A DNA stretch of 64,000 nt from Cupriavidus sp. YR651 (GTDB lineage Bacteria; Pseudomonadota; Gammaproteobacteria; Burkholderiales; Burkholderiaceae): positions 1 to 64,000 of the forward strand of contig NZ_FMYZ01000020.1 in NCBI RefSeq assembly GCF_900101625.1. The letters run 5' to 3'. Under the pieces are notes generated by a model. It did not search any database. It was not told where the DNA came from and was given only the letters and a program-made list of their open reading frames with translations. The position numbers were made by a program, and so were the translations under genes. Of this stretch, positions 17,060-25,947 are shown in pieces (the first letter of the stretch is position 1; each line of letters begins with the position of its first letter).

Positions 17060-17866
17060 ATGCTGCATGTGTCCATGGTGGGTTGCGGGGCGATTGGCCG
17101 CGGCGTGCTGGAACTGCTCAAGTCCGATCCGGACGTCGTGTTCGACGTCGTGATCGTGCCGGAGGGCACGCAGGACGAGGCGCGTGGCGCACTGTCCGCG
17201 CTGGCCCCCAACGTCCGCGTGGCGACGGGCCTGGCCGATGGCGACCGGCGCCCCGATCTGCTGGTCGAGTGCGCGGGCCACCACGCGCTGGAAGAGCACA
17301 TCGTTCCGGCGCTGGAGCGCGGCATCCCCTGCATGGTGGTGTCCGTGGGCGCGTTGTCCGAGCCCGGGCTGGCCGAGCGCCTCGAGGCGGCGGCCCGTCG
17401 CGGCAACACGCAGGTGCAGCTGCTGTCGGGCGCCATCGGTGCCATCGACGCGCTGGCCGCGGCCCGCGTGGGCGGCCTGGACGAAGTCATCTACACCGGC
17501 CGCAAGCCGGCCCGCGCCTGGCTCGGCACGCCAGCCGCCCAGCTGTTCGACCTCGACGCGCTGACCGAGCCGACGGTGATCTTCGAAGGCACCGCGCGCG
17601 ACGCGGCGCGCCTGTATCCGAAGAACGCCAACGTCGCGGCCACGGTGTCGCTGGCCGGGCTGGGCCTGGACCGTACCTCGGTCCGGCTGCTGGCCGACCC
17701 GGCCGCGGTGGAAAACGTCCATCACGTGGAAGCACGCGGCGCGTTTGGCGGCTTTGAGCTGACCATGCGCGGCAAGCCGCTTGCGGCCAATCCCAAGACG
17801 TCCGCGCTGACCGTGTTCAGCGTGGTGCGCGCCCTCGGCAACCGCGCTCACGCGGTGTCGATCTGA
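17060..17866 (+). CDS. L-aspartate dehydrogenase homologue (NadX-like)
   Basis: A 268-residue NAD(P)-binding enzyme. The Rossmann start is VSMVGCGAIGRGVLELL, then comes LLVECAGHHALEEHIVP, and the family-typical LLSGAIGAIDAL and YPKNANVAATVSLAGLG. NadX enzymes oxidise aspartate to iminoaspartate, or run the reverse amination. No nadA/nadC lies here. From memory, Pseudomonas aeruginosa PA3505 sits in a comparable set (PA3504-PA3511) with an aldehyde dehydrogenase, a ThDP enzyme, SDRs, an IclR regulator, a hydrolase and a cupin. Use on a pathway amino acid or imine is therefore more likely than NAD synthesis. GAGGAGAAA precedes the ATG. Confidence 0.88.
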   Translation: MLHVSMVGCGAIGRGVLELLKSDPDVVFDVVIVPEGTQDEARGALSALAPNVRVATGLADGDRRPDLLVECAGHHALEEHIVPALERGIPCMVVSVGALSEPGLAERLEAAARRGNTQVQLLSGAIGAIDALAAARVGGLDEVIYTGRKPARAWLGTPAAQLFDLDALTEPTVIFEGTARDAARLYPKNANVAATVSLAGLGLDRTSVRLLADPAAVENVHHVEARGAFGGFELTMRGKPLAANPKTSALTVFSVVRALGNRAHAVSI

Positions 17867-17880
17867 AGCGAGCCTGACTC

Positions 17881-19359
17881 ATGACGACGCAACACCCCCT
17901 CCCGATCTGCATCGCCGGCGAATGGCGCCTGGGTGCGGGCGACCGCTACGCCACGCGCTATCCCGCCACCGGCGAGGTCGTGGCCGAACTGAACGCGGCC
18001 AGCCTCGACGATGTGGAAGAGGCCGTGCAGGGCGCGCATCGCGCCTTCCTGACCAGCGGCTGGGCCCAGCGCAAGCCGCACGAGCGCGCCGCCGTGCTGT
18101 ATCGCGTGGCCGAACTGATCCGCGCACGCGCCGAGCCCCTGGCCCAGCGCCAGCGCCTGGACAACGGCAAGCCGATCAGCGAAACCCGCGCACTGGTGGC
18201 CAGCGCCGCCGGCACGTTCCAGTATTTCGCGGCGGCGTGCGAGACGCTGGAAGAATCCATCACGCCGCAGCGCGGCGACTGCCTGACGATGAGCGTCTAC
18301 GAGCCGATGGGCGTCGTGGCGGCCATCACGCCGTGGAATTCGCCGATCGCCAGCGAGGCGCAGAAGATGGCGCCGGCGCTGGCCGCCGGCAACGCCGTGG
18401 TCGTCAAGCCGGCGGAAGTCACGCCGCTGATGGCGCTGGAACTGGCCGCGATCTGCGAGGAAGCCGGCGTGCCGAAGGGCCTGATCAGCGTGCTGCCCGG
18501 CAAGGGCTCGGTGATCGGGGACGCCATCACCAGGCATCCGCTGGTGCGTCGCGTGTCGTTCACGGGCGGCACCACCACGGGCAAGCACATTGCCCACATC
18601 GCCGCCGACAAGATGATGCCGGTGTCGCTGGAGCTTGGTGGCAAGTCGCCGACGATGGTGTTTGACGATGCCGACCTCGATCACGCGGTCAATGGCGTGC
18701 TGTACGGCATCTTCAGTTCGTCGGGCGAATCGTGCATCGCGGGTTCGCGCCTGTTCGTGGCGCGCTCGCAGTACGAGCCGTTCATCGACCGCCTGGCCGC
18801 CGCTGCCGCAAAACTGCGTGTGGGCGATCCGGCCGACGAGCGCACCCAGATGGGGCCGCTGATTACCGACCGGCATCGCGACAGCATCGAATCGTACGTG
18901 GCGATGGGCGTCGCGGACGGCGGCCAGCTGCGCACCGGTGGCCTGCGCCCCGAGGTGGCGGGCCTGCCCAACGGCTACTTCTACACGCCGACGATCATCG
19001 AGGGGCTCGATAACGACGACCGCATCTGCCAGGAGGAAATCTTCGGGCCGGTGCTGGTGGCGATGCCGTTCGACGACGAGGACGACCTGATCGAGCAGGC
19101 CAACGACAGCGTGTACGCGCTGGCGGCCGGCATCTGGACGCGCGACTACAAGCGCGCATGGCGGGTGGCACGGTCCGTGCAAGCCGGCAACGTGTGGATC
19201 AACACCTACAAGCAATTTTCCATCGCGACGCCGTTCGGCGGATGGCGCGACAGCGGCCTGGGCCGCGAGAAGGGACGACTGGGCATCCTGCAGTACATGG
19301 AGCAGAAGAGCGTGTACTGGGGACTGAACGAACAACCGCTGCCGTGGGCCGCTAACTGA
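17881..19359 (+). CDS. Aldehyde dehydrogenase
   Basis: A 492-residue NAD(P)-dependent aldehyde dehydrogenase of normal length. ITPWNSP is the cofactor-side turn, KPAEVTP follows, Glu251 is in LELGGKSP, and the nucleophile Cys285 is in SSGESCIAGS. It would oxidise a semialdehyde, for example the product of extradiol ring fission or of the upstream decarboxylase. It lies 14 bp after the NadX-like gene and 34 bp before the extradiol dioxygenase. Confidence 0.93.
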   Translation: MTTQHPLPICIAGEWRLGAGDRYATRYPATGEVVAELNAASLDDVEEAVQGAHRAFLTSGWAQRKPHERAAVLYRVAELIRARAEPLAQRQRLDNGKPISETRALVASAAGTFQYFAAACETLEESITPQRGDCLTMSVYEPMGVVAAITPWNSPIASEAQKMAPALAAGNAVVVKPAEVTPLMALELAAICEEAGVPKGLISVLPGKGSVIGDAITRHPLVRRVSFTGGTTTGKHIAHIAADKMMPVSLELGGKSPTMVFDDADLDHAVNGVLYGIFSSSGESCIAGSRLFVARSQYEPFIDRLAAAAAKLRVGDPADERTQMGPLITDRHRDSIESYVAMGVADGGQLRTGGLRPEVAGLPNGYFYTPTIIEGLDNDDRICQEEIFGPVLVAMPFDDEDDLIEQANDSVYALAAGIWTRDYKRAWRVARSVQAGNVWINTYKQFSIATPFGGWRDSGLGREKGRLGILQYMEQKSVYWGLNEQPLPWAAN

Positions 19360-19393
19360 GCCCGTTGCAAACGGCATGACGGAGACTGGAATC

Positions 19394-20359
19394 ATGAAGG
19401 TATTGGGAATCGATGAAATCGTGTACGGCGCGGACGACTTCGACGCGTGTCGCGGCTTCTTCAGCGACTGGGGCCTGACCGTCAGGCGCGATGACGCCGA
19501 GGGGCTGGACTTCGAGACGCTGAACGGCTGCCGCGTACTGGTGCGCAAGATCGGCGACGCGTCGCTGGCGCCGGCCATCGAGGATGGCCCGACGCTGCGC
19601 GAAGTGGTGTGGGGTGTGGACAACCAGGCGTCGCTGCACGCCATCCGCGACGCCATCGGCAACGAGCCGACGTTCGTATCGCTGGAAAACGGTGCCCGCA
19701 TCGGCTGCACCGATCCGAACGGGCTGGCCGTGCGCTTCCAGGTCTCGGCGAAGCACGATGTGCAGGTCGAATGCGCGGTGATGAATACGTGGAACGACAA
19801 GCCGCGCCTGAACCAGCGCAGCCCGATCTACGAACGCGCCACGCCGATCGAAGTGGGCCACGTGGTGTTCTTCGTGAAGGACGTCAAGGCAACCGAGCGC
19901 TTCTACGTGGAGAAGTTCGGCTTCGTGCCGTCGGACCGCTACCCGGATCGCGGCGCGTTCCTGCGCTGCGCCGCCGAAGGCGGGCACCACGACCTGTTCC
20001 TGCTGCAACTGCCGCAACCCCGGAGCGGGCTGAACCACGTGGCATTCACCGTGCGCGATATCCACGAGGTGTTCGGCGGCGGCATGCACATGTCGCGCAC
20101 CGGCTGGGATACGCAGCTCGGTCCGGGCCGGCACCCGATTTCCTCGGCGTACTTCTGGTACTTCAAGAATCCGGCCGGTGGCCTGATCGAGTACTACGCC
20201 GACGAAGACCAGCTCGACGCCCACTGGGAGCCGCGCGCATTTGAACCGGGTCCGACCATGTTCGCCGAATGGGCGATCGAGGGCGGGATCGATGGCAATA
20301 CCCGCCGGCAGAAGAACGCCGGTGGTCCGGGGCGCAAGTTCCTGACGGAAAAGCGTTGA
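19394..20359 (+). CDS. Extradiol ring-cleavage dioxygenase (VOC type)
   Basis: A 321-residue vicinal-oxygen-chelate protein with two tandem modules, the layout of type I catechol 2,3-dioxygenases. The predicted iron triad is His156 (EVGHVVFFV), His215 (GLNHVAFTV) and Glu266 (GGLIEYYAD), all in the second module. The first module has lost its metal residues, as is usual. GGAG at 19381 supports ATG 19394 rather than ATG 19376. The C-terminal tail, which reads FLTEKR at the end after a Gly/Arg/Lys-rich stretch, is longer than in compact family members. It should open a dihydroxylated ring made by the Rieske system. Confidence 0.88.
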   Translation: MKVLGIDEIVYGADDFDACRGFFSDWGLTVRRDDAEGLDFETLNGCRVLVRKIGDASLAPAIEDGPTLREVVWGVDNQASLHAIRDAIGNEPTFVSLENGARIGCTDPNGLAVRFQVSAKHDVQVECAVMNTWNDKPRLNQRSPIYERATPIEVGHVVFFVKDVKATERFYVEKFGFVPSDRYPDRGAFLRCAAEGGHHDLFLLQLPQPRSGLNHVAFTVRDIHEVFGGGMHMSRTGWDTQLGPGRHPISSAYFWYFKNPAGGLIEYYADEDQLDAHWEPRAFEPGPTMFAEWAIEGGIDGNTRRQKNAGGPGRKFLTEKR

Positions 20360-20383
20360 AGCCGTATTAAGAAGGAAGCCGTC

Positions 20384-21340
20384 ATGAGTGCCAGCCAATC
20401 CCTGACGATGCGCGTGCAGGCCATGCGCTTTGAAGCGCGCGGTGTCGTCAGCATCGAATTGCAAGATCCCACCGGCGCGGTGCTGCCCGAGTTCAGCCCG
20501 GGCGCGCACATCGACCTGCACCTGGCCAACGGCCTGGTGCGCAGCTACTCGCTGTGCGGCGCGCCGGAAGCGCGCGACCGCTACACCGTGGGCGTGCTGC
20601 TGGACCGCAACAGCCGCGGGGGCTCGCGCTTCGTGCACGAGCAGTTGCGCGTGGGCACCACGCTGACCGTGGCCGCGCCGCGCAATCACTTCGCGCTGGA
20701 GGAAGATGCCGCGCATACCGTGCTGGTGGCCGGCGGCATCGGCGTCACGCCGATCGTCTGCATGGCGCGCCGGCTGGCCGAGCGCGGCCGCGGCTTCACG
20801 CTGCTGTACTGCGCCCGCTCGCGCTCGGAAGCCGCCTTCGTGGAGGAACTCTCGGCCTATGGCGATGCGGTGCGTTTCCACTTCGACGATGAAGCCGGCG
20901 CGCCGCCGGACCTCAAGGCCTTGCTGGCCGGGCAGGATGCCGATACGCATTTCTATTGCTGCGGCCCCGGCCCGATGCTGAACGCGTTCGAGGCCGCGTG
21001 CGAAGCCAACGGCTACGCCAACGTCCACATCGAGCGCTTTGCCGCCGACCCCGGCACGGAAGCCGTGCAGGAAGGCGAATACAGCGTCACGCTGCAGCGC
21101 ACCGGCAAGCTTGTGCACGTGCCCGCCGGCAAGTCGCTGCTGGATGCGCTGCTGGAATCGGGCGTGCAGATGGAATATAGCTGCCGCGAAGGCGTGTGCG
21201 GGTCTTGCGAGACGGCCGTGCTCGACGGTTGTCCGGACCACCGCGACAGCGTGCTGAGCAACAGCGAGCGCGCATCGAACAAGACCATGATGGTCTGTGT
21301 ATCCGGCTGCAAGGGCCAGCGCCTGGTGCTGGATCTCTGA
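20384..21340 (+). CDS. Phthalate-dioxygenase-type reductase (PDR)
   Basis: A 318-residue reductase with an FMN/NAD module and a C-terminal plant-type ferredoxin in one chain. The flavin site includes RSYSLCGAP, the NAD site is VLVAGGIGVTPIVCMARRL, and CCGPGPML follows. The [2Fe-2S] ligands are Cys267, Cys272 and Cys275 (SCREGVCGSC) with Cys305. This is the VanB/PDR architecture that supplies single-component Rieske oxygenases such as the one at 11311. AGAAGGAAG precedes the ATG. Confidence 0.93.
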   Translation: MSASQSLTMRVQAMRFEARGVVSIELQDPTGAVLPEFSPGAHIDLHLANGLVRSYSLCGAPEARDRYTVGVLLDRNSRGGSRFVHEQLRVGTTLTVAAPRNHFALEEDAAHTVLVAGGIGVTPIVCMARRLAERGRGFTLLYCARSRSEAAFVEELSAYGDAVRFHFDDEAGAPPDLKALLAGQDADTHFYCCGPGPMLNAFEAACEANGYANVHIERFAADPGTEAVQEGEYSVTLQRTGKLVHVPAGKSLLDALLESGVQMEYSCREGVCGSCETAVLDGCPDHRDSVLSNSERASNKTMMVCVSGCKGQRLVLDL

Positions 21341-21448
21341 TTTCCCCCTGCCGCGTGCTTGCCGCGGCCACGACGAATGCCCGCGCACACGAGCCGCCCA
21401 AGCGGCCACGCGGGTGCCTGCCCCTCACGAGATTCGGGAATAGATACC

Positions 21449-22915
21449 GTGTTGATCCAGAGACATGACGCCGCGCCCCCGGGCGCGAACGCTGCCGCCG
21501 CCACGCTTGGCGGCGCGGCGGCCAACGACGTTGGCGCCCGCGCCGATACCCACACGACGGCCACCACGGTGACCCGCGGCCAGATCATCGCGCGCATCGA
21601 GCGCATGCCGGGCAACGCGATGCACATCCGCGCGCGGCTGCTGATCGGCCTGGCCACGTTCTTCGATGGCTTCGACGTCATCGCCATCGCGGCCACGCTG
21701 CCTCTGCTGATCGGCAAGTGGTCGCTCACGCCGGGCCAGATCGGCTTCCTGATCGCGGCGCCGTCCGTGGGGCAACTCGTCGGCGCGCTGCTGTTCCCGG
21801 CGCTGGCGGAACGGTTCGGCCGCCTGCGGTCGATTGGCTGGAGCGCGGGCATCATCGGCCTGATGAGCATCGCGTGTGGCTTTGCGCCGTCATTCGAGAT
21901 CTTCGCGCTGCTGCGGATCGTGCAGGGCCTGGGGCTGGGTGGAGAGTTGCCCGTGGCCGCCACCTACATCAACGAGGTCACGCGCGCCCACGGGCGGGGC
22001 CGGTTCGTGCTGCTGTATGAAATCGTGTTCCCCATCGGGCTGATGGTGTCCAACGCCACGGGTGCTTTCCTCGTGCCGCGCTTCGGCTGGGAGGTGATGT
22101 ACTTCCTCGGCGGCGTGCCGATCGTGCTGTACTTCGTGCTGCGCCGTCTGGTGCCGGAATCGCCGCGCTGGCTGGCGGAGAAGGGCCGGCTCGCGGAGGC
22201 CAATCAGGCATTGCAGCAATTCGAGTCCCGCGCGAAGCAGCCGCTGCCGCCGATCGCCAATGCAGCGGCCTTCGATGCGCTGAGCGCGAAGCATCCGCGC
22301 CGCCGCGTGCGCGACCTGGTGGGCCGCGCCTATATCGGCCGCACGCTGGCCGTGTGGATGCTGTGGGCGACCTGTGGCTTTATTCAGTACGGCTTGTCGA
22401 CGTGGCTCCCGACCATCTACAAGACCGTCTATCACGCGCCGCTGCAGCTGGCGCTGAACCTGGCGGCAGGTGCATCGGTGCTGGGCGTAGTGGGTTCGCT
22501 GATCTGCGCGATGGTGGTGGACAAGGTGGGCCGCAAGCCGGTGATCAACGTGTCCTTCATCCTCTGCACGGTATCGCTGATCCTGGCCGGTGTGTTCCAT
22601 GCGTCGTCGGTCTACGTGGTGGCCACGTTCTGCGCGCTGGCGATGGGCTTCCTGGCCAGCGGCTTTATCACGGCCTACGTCTACACGCCGGAGCTGTACC
22701 CGACGAGCATCCGGGCGATGGGCTGTGGTCTGGGTGGCGCGTGGCTGAAGATCTCGGCGATCTTCGCGCCGGGCCTGATCGCCGGCACGATCGGCACCGG
22801 GAACCTCAGTACCGCGTTCTACGGCCTGGCTGCCGTGCCGTTCCTGGCGGCCATCACGGTGTACTTCCTCGGCATCGAGACCAAGGGGCAGGTGCTGGAA
22901 GAGCTTGAGGTCTGA
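21449..22915 (+). CDS. MFS aromatic-acid/H+ symporter-like transporter
   Basis: A ~488-residue MFS carrier of the AAHS type, defined by PcaK/BenK. The first membrane segment carries FFDGFDVIAIAATLPLL with the DGxD motif essential in PcaK. The GRLRSIGWSAG loop is motif A, and ESPRWLAEKGR follows segment 6. About 12 segments are visible. The start is uncertain: GTG 21449 follows a GGGAA stretch, and a ~60-residue Ala-rich, poorly structured N-terminus comes before segment 1. It closes the catabolic operon and probably imports its substrate. Confidence 0.9.
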   Translation: MLIQRHDAAPPGANAAAATLGGAAANDVGARADTHTTATTVTRGQIIARIERMPGNAMHIRARLLIGLATFFDGFDVIAIAATLPLLIGKWSLTPGQIGFLIAAPSVGQLVGALLFPALAERFGRLRSIGWSAGIIGLMSIACGFAPSFEIFALLRIVQGLGLGGELPVAATYINEVTRAHGRGRFVLLYEIVFPIGLMVSNATGAFLVPRFGWEVMYFLGGVPIVLYFVLRRLVPESPRWLAEKGRLAEANQALQQFESRAKQPLPPIANAAAFDALSAKHPRRRVRDLVGRAYIGRTLAVWMLWATCGFIQYGLSTWLPTIYKTVYHAPLQLALNLAAGASVLGVVGSLICAMVVDKVGRKPVINVSFILCTVSLILAGVFHASSVYVVATFCALAMGFLASGFITAYVYTPELYPTSIRAMGCGLGGAWLKISAIFAPGLIAGTIGTGNLSTAFYGLAAVPFLAAITVYFLGIETKGQVLEELEV

Positions 22916-22938
22916 GCGCCATCACGGCTCCGCTTCAT

Positions 22939-22981
22939 GACAAACGCCCTGCGGCCGCTTTGCGGCGCAGGGCGTTTTGTC
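22939..22981. terminator. Strong bidirectional terminator
   Basis: An 11-bp perfect stem (AAACGCCCTGC / GCAGGGCGTTT) has an inner 5-bp stem and a TTT loop. It separates the converging MFS and MarR genes. Confidence 0.88.
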
Positions 22982-22990
22982 ATGGCGGGC

Positions 22991-23512
22991 TCATGCCTTG
23001 CCGGCGCTGGTGCAGATGCCGTGCAGCTTGCGCAGGCCGACATAGAGCCCGTGGCGTTCCTCGGGGGAGAGCATGCGGATCACGGACGCCTGGCCGCGCT
23101 GCGCCAGCGGAATGACCTGCGCGTGCAGCGCTTCCCCGGCTGGCGTGATACGGCAGATCAGGCGCTTTCGCGGCGTATTGCCTTCCGCCTCGAGCGTGAC
23201 CAGGCCACGGTCTTCCAGCAGTCGCAACGTGCGGCTGACCAGCGCCTTGTCGGAGGTGGATTGCCTGACCAGTTCCGCGAACGACAGCTCCTTGCCATGC
23301 GCGAGCAGCGCGAGCAGGCGCCATTCGGGCACCGTCAGGTTGAATTGGGACGCGTAGGGCTCCGTCACGCTGCTGCGCAGCGCGGTGGCCAGCTGGCTCA
23401 GCATCGTGGTCAGGAAGTCGTTGACGGTCAGGCCGGTGCCGGCTTCGTCGAGGTCCGACCACGGGTCGGTCATGTCGGACGCATTGTCTTGGGGGCGGAG
23501 CGAATTGGGCAT
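22991..23512 (-). CDS. MarR-family regulator
   Basis: A 173-residue winged-helix repressor. The DNA-binding part is LTVPEWRLLALLAHGKELSF, AELVRQSTSDKALVSRTLRL and LEDRGLVTLEAEGNTPRKR, with the wing in RKRLICRITPAGEALH. MarR proteins often sense aromatic acids. It converges on the catabolic operon and does not share the operon's promoter, so its target may be its own upstream region (23513-23700). The ribosome site before ATG 23512 is weak, and ATG 23473 is an alternative start. Confidence 0.9.
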   Translation of the reverse strand: MPNSLRPQDNASDMTDPWSDLDEAGTGLTVNDFLTTMLSQLATALRSSVTEPYASQFNLTVPEWRLLALLAHGKELSFAELVRQSTSDKALVSRTLRLLEDRGLVTLEAEGNTPRKRLICRITPAGEALHAQVIPLAQRGQASVIRMLSPEERHGLYVGLRKLHGICTSAGKA

Positions 23513-23859
23513 GACTGACGGAGCGGGGAAGGAATGCCGCGGGGCGGCTGGAAACCGGGCGCGATTGTCTCACACGGGGGCATATGGGCAACTTTGTGCC
23601 ACACGATGCGAGACCTTTCGCGATAGGGGAATGTCAATCGGTGGTTTACTTAAGTTGAGTCATCAACAACCCTGACCTACAGTGAAGACGTTCCTGATGT
23701 GAATCTAGGTTTCATAGATAAAACACATCTGCTAGTGTTCCGGGTGAGGCAGTGCGCGCGAGCGTGCTGTGCGCGACGCGTCATGTTATATCGATCCGTT
23801 GCCGGTCGGCTGGCCTCGACAGGCCGGCCCCACAACCGAACGTCAAGCAGAGAGAGACC
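23513..23859. other. MarR/IclR divergent intergenic region
   Basis: This 347-bp region has no convincing gene. It contains IclR operator site C (23710-23727) and an AT-richer stretch at 23640-23740 that is the likely promoter zone. Confidence 0.55.
23710..23727. promoter_or_regulatory. Putative IclR operator, site C
   Basis: The sequence GGTTTCATAGATAAAACA has the same spacing and half-sites as sites A, B and D. It lies 133 bp before the second IclR gene, which suggests autoregulation or cross-regulation. Confidence 0.65.
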
Positions 23860-24681
23860 ATGAGCAAAGATCTTCCCGCAGAGGAAACACAGGACAAGTA
23901 CATCGTGCCGGGCCTGGAGCGGGGGCTGAGGCTGCTGGGAGAGTTCAGCAGCAAGGACCGCACGTTGTCGGCGGCGGAACTGGCGAGGCGGCTGCAGGTG
24001 CCGCGCTCGACAGTCTTCCGGCTGCTCGCCACGCTGGAAATGATGGGGTTCGTGGAGCGCACGGACGGCGGGCGGGAATTCCGCCTGGGGATGGCGGTGC
24101 TGCGGCTGGGGTTCGACTACCTGGCGTCGCTGGAGCTGACCGAACTCGGACGGCCGTTGCTGGACCGCCTGCGCGACGAGATTCACTACCCGTGCAACCT
24201 GGTCGTGCGTGATGGCCGGTCGATCGTGTATGTGGCCAAGTCGGTGGCAGCGCGGCCTTTCACGAGCACGGTCAACGTGGGCACGCGCCTGCCGGCGCAT
24301 GCCACGGTGCTGGGCCGGGTGCTGCTGGAAGACCTGTCACTGGCGGCGTTGCGCGAGCTGTATCCGGAGCCTCGACTCGAGGTGTATTCGGAAAGCACGC
24401 CGCGCACAGTGGAAGAGCTGTACGACATGGTGCAGCGCGACCGGCAACGCGGCTACGTGCTGCACGAAGGATTCTTCGAGGCGAGCATCTCGACGATTGC
24501 CGCGCCGGTGCGAGACCGCACCACGCGCGTGGTGGCGGCGCTGGGGGCGACGATCCCTGCATCGCGGATCGATCCGGCGCAACTGGATTCGATGGTCGAA
24601 AAGGTGCGCGGTGCGGCGGCGGAGCTGTCGAGCCTGCTGGATTACCGGCCAGTCCCGCAGGGCAGGGTGGCCAACGAATGA
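23860..24681 (+). CDS. IclR-family regulator 2
   Basis: A 273-residue close paralogue of the regulator at 13709. It shares QDKYIVPGLERGLRLLGEFS, the recognition helix VPRSTVFRLLATLE, NVGTRLPAHATVLGRVLLED and FFEASISTIAAPVRD. The differences cluster in the first 12 residues and in scattered effector-domain positions, so the two may bind different but related ligands. AGAGAGA precedes ATG 23860. The stop lies in a duplicated 12-bp unit (24675-24698). It heads a probable operon with a Bug protein and a molybdenum hydroxylase. Confidence 0.92.
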   Translation: MSKDLPAEETQDKYIVPGLERGLRLLGEFSSKDRTLSAAELARRLQVPRSTVFRLLATLEMMGFVERTDGGREFRLGMAVLRLGFDYLASLELTELGRPLLDRLRDEIHYPCNLVVRDGRSIVYVAKSVAARPFTSTVNVGTRLPAHATVLGRVLLEDLSLAALRELYPEPRLEVYSESTPRTVEELYDMVQRDRQRGYVLHEGFFEASISTIAAPVRDRTTRVVAALGATIPASRIDPAQLDSMVEKVRGAAAELSSLLDYRPVPQGRVANE

Positions 24682-24698
24682 CGTAACGAATGACGTAA
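24675..24698 (+). repeat. 12-bp perfect tandem duplication
   Basis: CGAATGACGTAA occurs twice head to tail. The first copy contains the TGA stop of the IclR gene. Confidence 0.85.
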
Positions 24699-24716
24699 CA
24701 ACGGGCAGGAACGACG

Positions 24717-25835
24717 ATGCAGGACGGCAGCCACAAGGCGAGCGCACCGAGCGCACCACTACGCGCAGCACGATGGGCCTCCGGGCGTGTATCCGGGAGT
24801 GCAATTGGGCGAGCATCCGGGCGAGCATCCGCGCGAGTATCCGGGCGCATGACTACCCGGCGCGCCGCGTGGCTGGGACTGGCCGTCGCGTTGCTGTCCA
24901 CGAGCCTCGCCGGCGCGGCGCAGGCCGCAAGCGCCTGCGCGACCGTGCGGATCGTCGTGCCATTTCCCGCCGGCGGTGCCGCGGACCAGCTGGCACGCAC
25001 CGTCTCACAAGGGCTGCAGCAACGCCGGGGCACGACGATCGTCGTCGACAACAAGCCCGGCGCCAACGGCAATATCGGCATCGACGCGGTGCGCCGTGCG
25101 GCCGGTGATGGCTGTACCTGGCTGGTCGTGCCGGCCGGCAACCTGACCATCAATCCCACGCTGTTTCCTGCGCTGTCCTACAACGTGACGCGCGACTTCA
25201 AGCCGGTATCGCTGCTGGCGAGTTCGCCGAACGTGCTGGCCGTGCATCCGTCGGTCAAGGCGCGCACGGTGCCGGAACTGATCGCGCTGGCAAGGCAGGC
25301 GGATCAGGCCAGGACGCCGCTGGGCTATGCCAGTCCCGGTGTTGGCAGCGGTCTGCATCTGGCGGGCGAACTGTTCCATCACAAGGCCGGCGTCAAGATG
25401 CTGCACGTGCCGTACAAGGGCACGACGCAGGCCGTCAACGACGTGGTGGGCGGGCAGGTGCCGGTGCTGTTCGGCACGTGGCCGACGCTGGCGCCGTTCA
25501 TCCAGTCGGGCGCGCTGCGCGCGCTGGCCGTCACGCAGTCGAAGCGTTCCCCGGCGGCTCCCGATGTGCCGTCGCTGGCGGAACAAGGCGTGCCGGGCAT
25601 CGACGTGAGTTCCTGGTATGCGCTGCTGGTGCCGGGTGCCACGCCGCAACCGCTGGCCGATGCGCTGTCCGCCGACGTACGCGTGCTGTTTGCCACGCCC
25701 ACCGTACGCAATGACTTGCAGCGCCAGGGCCTGGAGCCCGTGGCGAGCACCCCCGAAGCCCTGGCCGCACGCATCCGCGATGACACCGCGGCGTGGGCGA
25801 CGCTGATCCGCACTTATCACATCACCGCGGACTAG
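24717..25835 (+). CDS. Bug-family binding protein with N-terminal extension
   Basis: A TctC-like periplasmic binding protein. The mature part has VRIVVPFPAGGAADQLARTV, then NKPGANGNIG, VPYKGTTQAVNDVVGGQVPV and WYALLVPGATPQPLAD. The signal peptide proper starts at Met45 (MTTRRAAWLGLAVALLS, then AGAAQA). ATG 24717 has the good ribosome site (GGCAGGAA), whereas the in-frame ATG 24849 has none. The natural product may therefore carry a 44-residue Ser/Ala/Arg/Gly-rich leader encoded by 12-bp repeats (24781-24850). The mature protein is normal in either case. No TctA/TctB genes are nearby. Confidence 0.88.
   Translation: MQDGSHKASAPSAPLRAARWASGRVSGSAIGRASGRASARVSGRMTTRRAAWLGLAVALLSTSLAGAAQAASACATVRIVVPFPAGGAADQLARTVSQGLQQRRGTTIVVDNKPGANGNIGIDAVRRAAGDGCTWLVVPAGNLTINPTLFPALSYNVTRDFKPVSLLASSPNVLAVHPSVKARTVPELIALARQADQARTPLGYASPGVGSGLHLAGELFHHKAGVKMLHVPYKGTTQAVNDVVGGQVPVLFGTWPTLAPFIQSGALRALAVTQSKRSPAAPDVPSLAEQGVPGIDVSSWYALLVPGATPQPLADALSADVRVLFATPTVRNDLQRQGLEPVASTPEALAARIRDDTAAWATLIRTYHITAD
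24781..24850 (+). repeat. 12-bp degenerate tandem repeat
   Basis: About five to six units follow the pattern CCGGGCGAGCAT (variants CCGGGCGTGTAT, CCGCGCGAGTAT). The array runs up to the internal ATG at 24849 of the Bug gene and is in frame with it. Confidence 0.75.
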
Positions 25836-25947
25836 TCCGAGCGCGCTCGCGCGGCGCATCCCTATTTACATCTGAGTCGTACCTGGCCGCACCCCGCACC
25901 GTGCAGGGTGGCCCGCGGCCGTCTTTTCTTGCACGAGCGAGGCAACC

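Noticed and set aside
15104..17851. Very long minus-strand frame over the SDR, ThDP and NadX genes
   Set aside because: It is an antisense artefact of high GC third positions. The plus-strand genes carry clear family motifs and ribosome sites.
22937..23518. 193-codon plus-strand frame opposite the MarR gene
   Set aside because: It starts inside the terminator hairpin and its translation has no family pattern. The MarR frame on the minus strand does.
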